Below, piece by piece: positions 39,318 through 49,800 of a stretch of DNA of 64,000 nucleotides. The stretch spans positions 14,769,433 through 14,833,432 of the forward strand of contig NC_135120.1 in NCBI RefSeq assembly GCF_050908995.1, in the 5' to 3' direction. Below the pieces are notes generated by a model, which saw nothing but the letters and a program-made list of their open reading frames with translations, was not told the origin of the DNA and did no database searches. The stretch comes from Andrena cerasifolii (taxonomy: Eukaryota > Arthropoda > Insecta > Hymenoptera > Andrenidae). The stretch's first letter is position 1. Each line of letters begins with the position of its first letter. Both the position numbers and the translations under genes were made by a program.

Positions 39318-41120
39318 TCGGTGTGCCGAGGAGAGAGCACGTCCGAAACACGCAGGCCAGGGGAGAGGGTCAGACAAAAAAACTCACGATAAGCTGTGAC
39401 CCATGCGAAACTCGTGCAGATACTCTAACGTTTTTTTCCATTCGACCCGATAAATTTATTTCCTTTTTTCTTTTGCACCCTCGATATGGATTGTAACAAT
39501 ATCCTAGTATCTATCGTTGATTTAAAGGGACCTATAAAGCATACAGAATTTAAGCAGAAAGCAGAAGGATGCTTTGAGATAAGCTACATTCGAAATGGAA
39601 CAATTAGTGCACACTATGGCCATAATTTTAAGACTCGATGCCTTTGGTGAAAAATTTTTAGCGTTGTATACTGACTTAAGTCGTCGAGTGGGGAGATCAT
39701 TCGGCTTGAATTGCTAAAAAGTATATCTACGAATGTGTTCTTAGGCGAGTATGCGTTAGAAGGGTTTATGAGAATAATCCCAGCGGCAAAGTAACACGAA
39801 GTCAACAGAGTATTGATTAAAAAGCAACCGGATACACGAGTTGTAAGACACAATTATATTTATCGTACTACATCGTTAATCTCGATTGTATAGTAAATAA
39901 ATATGTAATATTGCATGCACTAGCGCTCGACTTTAACGCAAACGATACATTTTGACGAAAGGCACGCCCCTTCGACGACTTTACTTTCGAATCTCGTCCA
40001 AGAGGTTAGGTTACATCGTGAGATGGTGTAAGAAGCGGCGTTCGGAGCGATTTTTCCATGTGTTTTAGACGACTTTCGTTTAAATAAACGAATCCTACGA
40101 GCAGTTTTTAAAGCAAATGAAACGTTTCGTGGGATCCAAGTGTGCAGATGGTGGGGTCGAACATAACCTCTACGGAGAAACCACGAAGCTGCCGTCCCTC
40201 GACGAAGCACACCAAAGCTACCAACTAAATAGGTACATACGTGCAGAATAGAAACGGCAAAGAAGAGCATGACCGAAAGAAAGCCGAGTTACGGAAAGAT
40301 CGCACTTCGCGATCCCAAAGCTGTGTGACTGGCAAAGGATGATTCATCCATTTTCACGTTGCATGGAACGCCACTCTCAGAAATTATTCAGGTTAGGTTG
40401 TTTTAACGAAAGGCAACGGGGTTGGGTGCGAAGAAAGCGGGTATTTCGAAGGAATTAGTGTATCGGTCTGGAAGTCGATCTATCGAGCTAACTGCCTTGT
40501 CAGACCTCTTATTACGTAATGTCGTTGTCAAACCATACGGACACACCGAGGCGACTCGGGCAAACTAGCCGAGTTGGCGAAAATGCCACTTGCAATCGTT
40601 TCGAATCGAATCGCGTTCGCTTTTTTGCTCAACCGAGCTCCAGCAGCAGGGGAAATGCGTGTATCGGCGGACAGCTGCTAACGAGCCAACGTGGCCTCCC
40701 GAGCGCGTTCGTTTCTGGGATGTTTTTTTGTGCTGGTCACGGCGCAGCACACTTATCGCTTTCAAATAATAACGTTCGTACTAATTTCAATGGGCAACGG
40801 GAAGGACAATTGCCGTGGATGGCCGGAGTAACGAAATTCCAAGCGAAATATGGCGAGCGAGTTGACGATCGAGTATCTCTTTCCTTGGCACGACATTACG
40901 CCACACGTACGTGCGCGCACACATTCGGCACTCACACATATGCACGGCCGTTCCGTGACGCGTGCAGAGGCGCGCACGGCATACACCTCTACACGTACGT
41001 GCACGCACACATGCACGGCGAGCCAGCCACAAGCTCGCGATCCTAGCCTATACATACGCGTAAAGGGAAAAAGGAGACCGAGCCCGAGAACGCGTAGAAT
41101 TTGGAGTAAGATTCACTCAC
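38681..41120. other. non-coding, start of ELL first intron
   Basis: No exon seen. It holds a GA microsatellite at 39286-39313 and an alternating CA/CG-rich stretch at about 40.89-41.02 kb directly downstream of the ELL donor. Confidence 0.5.
39286..39313. repeat. (GA)14 microsatellite
   Basis: An uninterrupted GA dinucleotide run of 28 nt, read directly. Confidence 0.95.
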
Positions 41121-41252
41121 CCGATTCCTGAGGAAGTCCTCGATGGCACGCTGCGCCGAGTCGGTGAGCTTCACGAAGATCAGGGACTTGTTTTCGTGAA
41201 AATTACTGTGCGACGACAAACCATACTGGACACCTGCCACCAGCGCCGCCAT
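41121..41252 (-). CDS. Ell: ELL / Su(Tpl) RNA polymerase II elongation factor, first coding exon (partial gene)
   Basis: ELL suppresses RNA polymerase II pausing and is a core subunit of the super and little elongation complexes in the nucleus. This exon encodes 44 residues: MAALVAGVQYGLSS, then a short variable piece, then LIFVKLTDSAQRAIEDFLRN. The MAAL start, the YGLS motif and the VKLTDSA.RA(I/F)E block are the conserved N-terminus of ELL in flies and mammals. The ATG (41250-41252) is the usual family start. The exon ends CGG before donor GTGAGT (41115-41120), phase 0. Because the gene reads leftward, the remaining exons should lie below 41 kb. I found none, so the first coding intron probably exceeds 41 kb. 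Identification rests on a short but distinctive stretch. Confidence 0.85.
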
Positions 41253-42863
41253 TTCTCTGTCTCTCAGCGGCGGGTTCTCTCTCACACACGTCCCCCTCGT
41301 AAAAGCGCACACAGCTGACGACGTCCTTGTTGGTTAAACCAAGCACTTTTCTTCTTCTTGCTCCTCTTTCTCTCGTTTCCCTGGCTTGGCTACTTCTCAG
41401 CCCGCGATACGAAACGGTGCATGCTACCAGTTGGCGAGAGAAAAAACACTTGCCGCGACGATGACGACGATGATTGGTATATTTTCACCCGTCGGAGCAA
41501 AACGAGCATAGACGGGGAGAGAAACAGAAGAGAAGGGAAGGGAAGAGGAGAGAAGAGGAGACAGAGGGAGGAAAAGAGACAGAAAGAGAGAGAAGAAAAG
41601 AAGAAGGCAGATGAGACGGAGAGTAGGATAGAGAGAAAGACATACAACCCCCCCCGAAACAGAGGATTCTCTACACTGGCCCCGCAGCTCTGGCACACAC
41701 GCGTCTTCTCTCGTTTCTCGGCGTATACCGTTTTCCCTTTTTTCGTAGTTTATGTTTCCACGTTTGCCACTACTTCACGCGGTTCCGTTCTCCTCGTCAC
41801 GCTTCGAAAGTGGTAGCACCCGCGCGTAAACCACCCTCTCGCACGTTCCTGATCCTCGTTTCCTCTCAACCGTCACATATTAGCGCGCCGACACGTCTCA
41901 TTTCAGATTTTCTCGCGATTGGGTACGTTGGGGAGAGAGCAGCGCCCGTCGTTTCGCCGTAAGGAACTACACAACTACACTTTCGAACGACCACCTGGTA
42001 GGCGGGGCTTACGGGAGAACCGTCGACCAATCGCGATTCCTGGCGAGATAAAGTGCGACTGACGACCCTACCGTCCTCCTACGGTCGCAGTCAACGATCG
42101 ACTGACACTGCTAGATCCTACCGCCTGCCTTCCCCGTGTACCACTACCGCCATCTGATTGCACACTTGTGTAATATCGCGCGCACTAGCCTTTAACAAAA
42201 TAATAAAAACGTGTTTGTCCACTAAATAGTATTACATGCATAAAATACACTATATACTAAACAACCACTTGTCACCCTTTTCTTTCCGCCTATTTCAGGA
42301 TGGTCCAGTAATATTGGCTAATAATTAGTAGTTATTACTCGTGAGTTTTGTATTCGCATTACACAGGTAGTAGATTCAATAGTGTATTTACATGAGAAAA
42401 ATCGTTAGTTTGTCCACAGTTTTTCGATCTCCGATATTTAGAATTGTTTAGTAATCTCAATACAGCTATTTCGTAATTGTTTTACAGTCTGTTTTGATTA
42501 GGACTTTTAATTTTTGAGGGAAATATGAGCGCACACTTATTTAATAGGTTTTATTGCTAACGAAAAGTTACTATTTGCGTATTACTATACAGTTTATGGT
42601 TACCGTTTCACTAATCAAATGATTCTAAACAGGAGCAAATCATAAATGCGAACAAAAAGTTACAGCAATGGGAAAGGTGGTGCAGAAAATTGTAATTTAT
42701 AAATGTGGCAGCCCTGCACCTTGTGTCATAAGATGGTCACCAGATAATCGGTAAAAATTGTGCGCACCGAGAGAGAAATTCTAATTGCGCCTAATTCTGC
42801 TGGGATGTTATACGTCGCATGACAAATTATTATTAGTTGCTTTTGTGGTGCAATTTGTAAAAC
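41253..42863. promoter_or_regulatory. shared 5' region between ELL (minus) and a candidate small gene (plus)
   Basis: This interval lies between the ELL start codon and the divergent small-gene ATG. Its ELL-proximal part is CpG-rich and holds a GA/CT tract; the distal part (42.15-42.8 kb) is AT-rich. It should contain the ELL 5' UTR and promoter and perhaps the promoter of the small gene. No clear TATA box can be singled out by eye. Confidence 0.5.
41515..41645. repeat. polypurine GA-rich tract in the ELL 5' region
   Basis: About 130 nt of nearly pure purine on the plus strand (repeated GAGAGA, GGGAAG, AAGAGAG) lie some 260-390 nt upstream of the ELL ATG. Read from ELL it is a CT tract. Repeated GAGAG units are the binding core of GAGA factor in insects. 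It could also be simple-sequence DNA in the 5' UTR. Confidence 0.6.
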
Positions 42864-43146
42864 ATGCATTACACGATGGAAGTCACGTTCGCTTTGAGCC
42901 TTTACACGATATTCGTATACAAGGCTGTAACGAATCCAGAAAAATATCATTGTTTTTCACGTTTCCCAGGGATGTACAAAGAAGTAGATGCGAAAGCAAA
43001 GGTAAATTATTTATTAAATAATCTTTTATGTTCGCAGAATGTTTCTCGTGGTGTGGTTTCGTAGACAACATAACCTAAAAGTTTTAGCTCGCTGAATGTT
43101 ATTACCTTCTTTACAGAAGTATATGGACCAAGCGAATTTGGATTGA
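42864..43146 (+). CDS. candidate two-exon gene for a 55-residue protein, function unknown
   Basis: Exon 1 is 42864-43001 and exon 2 is 43117-43146. The first ATG follows an in-frame TAA (42858-42860); a second ATG is four codons on. The product starts MHYTMEVTFALSLYTIFVYK and continues AVTNPEKYHCFSRFPGMYKE, ending YMDQANLD. Residues 6-22 form one hydrophobic, helix-like stretch, so a small membrane or mitochondrial protein is possible. Donor AAG|GTAAAT and acceptor TTCTTTACAG are good, and AATAAA signals follow at 43274-43279 and 43364-43369. The intron is 115 nt, typical here. I do not recognise the family. The splice signals and poly(A) sites favour a real gene over chance. Confidence 0.5.
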
Positions 43147-43735
43147 TGATTTGAATCTACACCCTGGGCAGCGTCATGTTTAGCTCAACATGTCAACGTG
43201 TCTTTTGGAAGGATTAACACTATTTGATATAATACCATAGAGCAATGTAATGTATAGATCATGCTTGTAAAAGAATAAAGCAATGATGCGTAATAAGTAA
43301 TAGCGTCGATAGAGTACATGTAATAGCAACTGTTATGATCTTTATGGAGAGACAACAAATTACAATAAAAAGTGTATATCGCTGATTGATTATGCAAAGT
43401 AAAGTTTATCTCTTTGCTGCCTTTTAGCAGATCTTTTTGTCGTAGTTTTATAGTTCCTGTAACTTTTTAAAAGTACCTTTCTCTATGTCGGAAATGAGTG
43501 TCGCTAAGTTTTAAACCATGTAGCGTACTTAATGTATTTATACGACGATGTATTACAAGCACGCGCACCAGGTAGCAAATGAAGAAATCTTTGATGTATA
43601 ATGCTTAGCACATACTTTTTATTATTATAAGCATTATTGTCCATAAGTAGGGCAAAGTGCATGTGAATTTCGTGAAATTATGAAAGTCAAGGAACTTTCA
43701 TGAATATTTTAGGACAAAGGTAAAAAATTATAAGC

Positions 43736-44089
43736 TTAACAGTTACGTTCAACTTCAAACTTCACATTTCTCGCTTGGAATTGTATTTTCAATTTACTTT
43801 TCCTTTTAATTTCTTGTCTCTCTCGTAAGACGAGATGTTTGCAGTTTTTAATCTCGATATAGATCGATCTATTCGCGTTACGCTGATTCAGGTTTTCGAG
43901 GAAAGGTTTCCAGCGTTTATTGCTCAAAGTTCCTAGCGGTAAGACGTGTCCTTGTGGAGGAGACATGTAACGTTTAACCAGCACTGCAGCTAGGTTCGAC
44001 AGGAGTCTGAATACCCTCTGATAATGATAATAACACTCCAAGAGGACAGTACTTGACTTGAAAGCTTGAAGCAGTAGCAATATAGGCGG
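43736..44089 (-). CDS. possible minus-strand terminal exon, unknown
   Basis: A frame open for 117 residues begins after a possible acceptor (CAG at 44090-44092, preceded by a pyrimidine-rich run). It reads PPILLLLQAFKSS early, KRYMSPPQGHVLPLG in the middle, and ends in a basic tail before TAA. AATAAA follows at 43618-43623 on the same strand, 113 nt past the stop. An ATG-led frame (MAFLWEWAASGEG) with donor GAAG|GTAATC lies just upstream near 44.21-44.25 kb, but its phase does not fit this reading. No family is recognised. Chance openness is quite possible. Confidence 0.18.
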   Translation of the reverse strand, partial: PPILLLLQAFKSSTVLLECYYHYQRVFRLLSNLAAVLVKRYMSPPQGHVLPLGTLSNKRWKPFLENLNQRNANRSIYIEIKNCKHLVLRERQEIKRKSKLKIQFQARNVKFEVERNC

Positions 44090-45198
44090 CTGGTTCAACC
44101 GGAAGGAATTTAAGCGTAACGTGAAGTTCGATAGAAGGGGGCATTTGGATAAAATATTGTCAGGCCGATAGGTTTTGATGATTTATTAGAGTCCCTGGAT
44201 TACCTTCCCCTGAGGCAGCCCATTCCCATAAGAAAGCCATCCTTTTTCTATCTCTTAATATTTACCATCTTATATCGCGTATGCTTTTTGTTCCGCTGTC
44301 CATTTTAAGAGCACCCTTTGGATATGGTACATTTATGCAAATGAGGAACGAGAATACTGTGCGAACGGACAACGGGGAACGAACGTAACACAAAATCAAA
44401 CATTTCTTTATCGGAATACCTATCGCTTCTCTACCTCTTTGAGACAATTGCACTAGCGTCATTCGGTTATCATCCCTAATGTTGCGAGGACACGATGGTC
44501 GGCGTGCAGCGTGACGGGAGGGGGCCGATTTTCGAGAATACACTAAGCGAAGCGTACCGCGCGTATGCACCCGAGGGAATCGAGCAAATAACATGGCGTG
44601 GAGAGTCCTTTGCGGAGAGGGTTGGCGCTCCTTCCATCATGCCCCCGCAATGTACAACGAACAACGACGCCTTGGTTTGCTAAATTTTGTCAACACTTAC
44701 AAAAAGAAGGAGGACGAGTAAACATTCTTTCCGCGTAACCAGCGCCGTACTCTTTGGCAATTTCTCTTCGCTTCCACACGCGATTTTCGGACACGAAAAC
44801 GAAACGGTGTAAAATCCCCTATGCGATTGATCGATATCACCGATATATCTAAACACACTCGGCAATTCGACACACGCTCCTGCCAAATTGCGAACTTATC
44901 GATGAAAGAAAGAATAGATCGATTAAAGAGCGAGCGGCGTAATTGTTTGACAGACGAGTACACGGTTATGGTACGGTACGTGCGAATTCGCGATTTCGAA
45001 TGGAATTGTGTGTGGGCGTTTTTAGAAAATGTGCCGCTTTCGTTGCTGCTCCGGCATTCTCGCTGTATTCGTCTATCGGCTTCCCGGAAATTATAAATGA
45101 CACCTAGCTGCGTTTTAACACGTCAAGATATTTGCTATATATAATTCGCTGAAACACGAGGCAACATCGGGCCGCAAATGTTCATAACCATGATCATG

Positions 45199-45271
45199 TT
45201 ATATGTACATTCGTCGTATATATAATATGTATATATGTATATGTATTTATATATATGTATTTATATATATG

Positions 45272-45304
<33 letters not shown>

Positions 45305-45321
45305 GTATATATATAATATGT
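45199..45321. repeat. TA/TATATG simple repeat
   Basis: About 120 nt of TATATGTA-type repeats with short interruptions, read directly. The apparent open frames across it (runs of Tyr, Ile and Val) are artefacts. Confidence 0.9.
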
Positions 45322-46613
45322 GCAGTCGTATGTGCAATATATTCTGCGGTTACACGATCGAGATGCAATAATATCTTACACGTGCGCGTACTGTCGATGC
45401 GAGAAATTATACGGATTACAAAGAAGGAAAGAAAAGTGTGGCCGAGGCAACAAACGGACGCTTCGTGTAACACCGGCGCGAAGAAGAAGACCCGATGCCC
45501 TAATTACAATGACAACGATGATCGGTGACCGTGATGGAGCTGACGATAGAAACAATAGCGACAACGATTACACGTAGGTATGCGGTTAGTTCCGTTTCTC
45601 TCTCTCTCCGTTTTCCCGTTTATCGAAAGCCAGCCGGGAACCTCGAGGTCTCTGGTAACAGGCGAAGAAAATAGTTGCAACCGTTACGTAATGCTGGCTA
45701 ATGTCCAAGTCGAGAGTCTCCGGCGGAGACGTCACGACGCGCACTATGTATATCTACTCAAGAGAGATTAAAAAGATCGGAGACGTAGAGTGTAGTTTCT
45801 TTGCGGTCCGTATACTTTCTGGATGTCGAGATCGTGGCCTCCAGGTTCTCGCTGGCCAATGATCCGCTATAATTCGCACGGCAATTACGGTGACATAACG
45901 TCTGGCCACGATTTAAAATACTACCTAGTAATTCGTGATAGCAATGATATCCGAACTTTCGTCTTTCGCATAAGACACGATGATATGATACATGGCACAA
46001 TGATTAAACGACAGATCCCTGATCGACTTCCCTCGTTTGCCTTTCACTCTCGCGCGAGATTGTCGCTCGTTATACTCCCCCCTGGCTACTTAGCTTGGTC
46101 GTTAGCTGAGTTGGGCGTTATTCGATTAAATTTCTATATAAATCAACAGTCGAACGAAGATTTATTCGAACAGATTTTCTTCAACTGTACAAACAAATTT
46201 CCAAGGTTTATTCGTCAATCGAAATGAACTTTGCCCAACTCTGGTCGATAAACACTGTTTACTGTCGACAGTGTTTTACCGCGCTCACACTTGGTTCGCA
46301 GGCTCTTCGATGGCTTCGCCACATAATTATTTCTCCTCCTCGCTTGTTCACACCATGTCACTCGCGTTTCCCGGCTTATCGATCAAATCTTGTTAAATTT
46401 AACACCGCTAATTACGAGCGAATCATTTCAAAGAAGTCTTAGCAAATCATTACTCCGATCGTTCGGATTCGTTACTGATAAGTGACCGCGGTATTCTCGG
46501 CGTAGGAGTTGCATTTGAAAAAATTTAACGCTATAACAGATGCTCGAAGTCTGAGAAACCTATTTCGTATGGTTAGCTTCCTGAGTTAATTCGACCGAGG
46601 TTCTCTTGCTACG

Positions 46614-46841
46614 GCAGGGGTGCACAGGGAGCTGTTTTTAGCGCCTAGCTGCGAGCAACCCGTTTGTCCCGTTGCTAAGGTTCGAATCGGTGAGGAGAAC
46701 TGCAGTGGTATATAGCTGGGTTCAGGTCATACCAAATGCAGGCACACTACTGCAGTTCGCCTCACCGATTCTATCCTTAGCAACGGGACAGGCGGGTTGC
46801 TCGCAGCTAGGCGCTAAAAACGGCTCCCTGTGCACCCCTGC
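46614..46841. mobile_element. 228-bp foldback MITE with about 96-bp TIRs, hAT-like
   Basis: Left arm from GCAGGGGTGCACAGGGAG matches the inverted right arm over about 96 nt with roughly seven mismatches; only about 36 nt lie between the arms. TGCTACG flanks both sides (46607-46613 and 46842-46848). A CAGGGGTG end and a duplication of about 8 nt are features of hAT elements. The element has no coding capacity and its transcript would fold into a long duplex. Confidence 0.82.
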
Positions 46842-46848
46842 TGCTACG

Positions 46849-49800
46849 CGATCACGAAGTAATAAACAACGATGGGGTACGACAATGAAACGCGGCGATA
46901 GCGGACTGATTCGACTCGTTCGACGATGATGAGTGTGAGCAATATATGACTCAAAACGACGATATACTGTATTAAGATCGTGGCGATGCTCAGCTCGGTC
47001 AGTATCGTCAGAGGATCAATCAAGTATCACAGAGAACGAATGAGAAATCGGACGCGGGTCGGCGGATGGGATAAAGAAATTCGACAAAATGCCCGACGAT
47101 ACTGGTGAACTCGATCAAGGGGTCGACGATGCCCTTCTAGGGGTAGATTCTCGGTAATCGTGCACGCGCGTTGGAGCTACCGACGATGGAGCTTGCAATC
47201 GTGCTAAGCGACTCGGAGAACGAGCTCTCCGTGCGAGTGAACAAACGAAAGTGAAACATTTATTTAATCAAGACCTGGCTTTCGGTATCATAGGTATTAT
47301 TCCCCATTTTCTTTTCGTGTTGAATGTGCGTGTTTGACTCGGGTACAATTGCTTTTTGGGTTCACCTATATACTCGGGGGCTGCGCAACGGGCGTGCCGT
47401 AAATCGTAATAACGTTTAAATACCCTCGTTCCCTCTCGTTCGCTTGTTTGCTTGTTCGCGTGAAAAATTTTGATAACAACGATGGCACACTCTCCGCAGG
47501 GACGACGAAAATGTACTCCTCACTCGATAAGATATAATAATACCCTAATAAACACGCAGTCATCCGCATGTACGCACAGAATTACGCGATCCGTCTTATT
47601 CGACTCTCCCCTTTTTTTTTTCTCCCTCTCGTTTTCGTTCGCAAATGCGCCTCCTGTCACGCGGTCACAAATTTTACTCCTTAACATGCTTTTACTCACG
47701 AAACACAAACATCCCGCCGCTCTTTTTTTTTTCTCTTTTAATATATTTGTTAGGTACTTTATATACGCGTCGTACGATTCTTCAAGCATAGTATTGTCAA
47801 CAGTTGTGTATATATTTGTCCCTCTTCATCTTTCATTTGTTCGTTCGTTTGTTTGGTAAATGGTTTCCCCTGCTACACGATCTTTGTGTGACGCAGCAGT
47901 CCGGAGTGTGATCTTTCGAATGTCCCGCTTCCACTTTCTTTTGGTTCTGCGCCTGCATCGGCTACCGGACGCAAAAGTTCGCGGCGACATCGCGCGCTCT
48001 CGTCGAACAAGAACTTGCCAGCACTTGACCCTATTCCATTGTACGCGCCCCTTATCTCTCATCTGTACGATTCCCTTTGGAGAACGATGGATCGATCCGT
48101 GCAACGGGACCAATAACCTGCTCGATCGTACGAAGAAGTAGCTACGGAGTCTGTTTGCCCTCGAGTTCCCTGACCGTTCTGTGATCTATCGTTTCAACGC
48201 TCGTGATACACTTGGATGACCTATGGGCACGTTTTCTCGTTGAATTTTCTGACACCGGCTCGATTAACCCTTCAGGGACCCTTATTTCCAATATTTTTAA
48301 ATTCAAAGTTGTCCGAAGTAACGAAACGCACCGACTAAAATCTACCCCTAGCATTAAACACCTCCCTCACCTCTAAACTCGCTACGGCACGCATCACGTC
48401 ACGTTACAATAATCTAATAACAACACGCATCGTAATTATCAACACCGTAACGATACCAATGCCACAAATCATGCGTAAGTACCGTAATTATATCTACGTC
48501 CCAAGTGGAATCGAATGCAAGACGCTTGAAAACTGAACGGAGCCGGGTCCCAGCAGGGTTAAACTCTCCAACGTCCCATCGAACAGTATCGCTCGTACGA
48601 TCCTACCTTCAGGGTTGAATGATAAAAAAAAAAGGGAGGAATTTCGGTGTAACCAGATTACCCGCTTCGTACGATTATGTGACCGTATGAAAAGTTGAAA
48701 ACCGACGTGACTCGCGCGTCAGCTGTTGTAAAGGTGAATTCGGGCGAACGTGTTACCTATCGAATGGTAACGCGGCGATATTCTACCGTCCCTTCTTATC
48801 TCACCTAGTCTAGGCTCCACCTAATCTAGATCCACCGTGACGTGATTCGTGTGCCCGCGAATACACTTTTGCGTCCCCGTTTCCTATCGATACGCGTATC
48901 CGTAAACTGTCCCTCGTTATCGTTCTCGGTGGCCACTACATCGCTACCGAGCGCCGCGATTTACCGCGCACAATCTCTCTACGCGGTGTCTACCGTTATC
49001 ACACACCCGACGAGACTCTTTCGGACGTTTAACGAGTATAGAGAATAGAAATCGAAATGTCTTTTAAAAGAGAAAAATACTGTTGCTATTGGGATCGGTG
49101 TAATCACGTACGTTTGGCGTGTGGTTCTGTGTACGCGCGCCCGCAGAGTGTCTGTACGCGTGTACGTGTGTATGTTTTCTGTTCGTGTCCCCGTTTCGGA
49201 TGCAGATGACGATGCGCGCGCTCCTGTGGCAGCGTTGTGTACGTGTCGTCGTGTACGTGTGTGTATGGGCATGTGTGTACTTTAAGGGGTAATTATCACA
49301 GAATACACGAGATATTTTCATTAAGCTTACGAGATATTAATCGAAGCGGAGAGTAGGAGGAAAAATTGTCGGCCAACCCAATCGACGAGGCGCGATCGTG
49401 GCCGCGTAACGGAAATACGTCATCTCCGAGGCGAAACGCGAAGGCCGTTCCCGTTTCGTCGACGGGCTTGGCCTGGGTGCCGAATTCGCCAGCCCTTTTT
49501 TTTTCCCGTAATTAGTATGTACTTAGGCAGCGGAGAAAATAGACACTTTTACAAATGAATATGGTGGCGAGATCGCGGACCCGTGTTTCTTTCTTTCATC
49601 AATCCTGCCCTGTCGCCCTAGCGCTTCCCTCACTTTGCATCGTGCATCCGCCTACATCGACGACGCCTATGCTTCTTGCCATTCCTCAGCGATGCGTGCA
49701 TGCCCCGGAGCTCGAGAGCGTATCCTCGTTCGCCCTTTAGGAAAGCGTAGCGTCTTAAACTCTTAACGCATTGCGAAGCGATCTCGAGGTGACTAGGAGA

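Larger units (their letters stand above)
43147..46606. other. intergenic region between small gene and MITE
   Basis: Apart from the weak exon candidate at 43736-44089 and the TA-rich repeat at 45.2 kb, I see no supported gene. The plus-strand open frame at 44495-44683 shows no family resemblance and no splice support. Confidence 0.4.

Noticed and set aside
45235..45528. Open frame rich in Tyr, Ile and Val, plus strand
   Set aside because: It is read from the TATATG simple repeat.
46679..46689. GGTTCGAATC, like a tRNA B box
   Set aside because: It lies in one arm of the foldback MITE, the other arm has a different sequence there, and no cloverleaf can be drawn.
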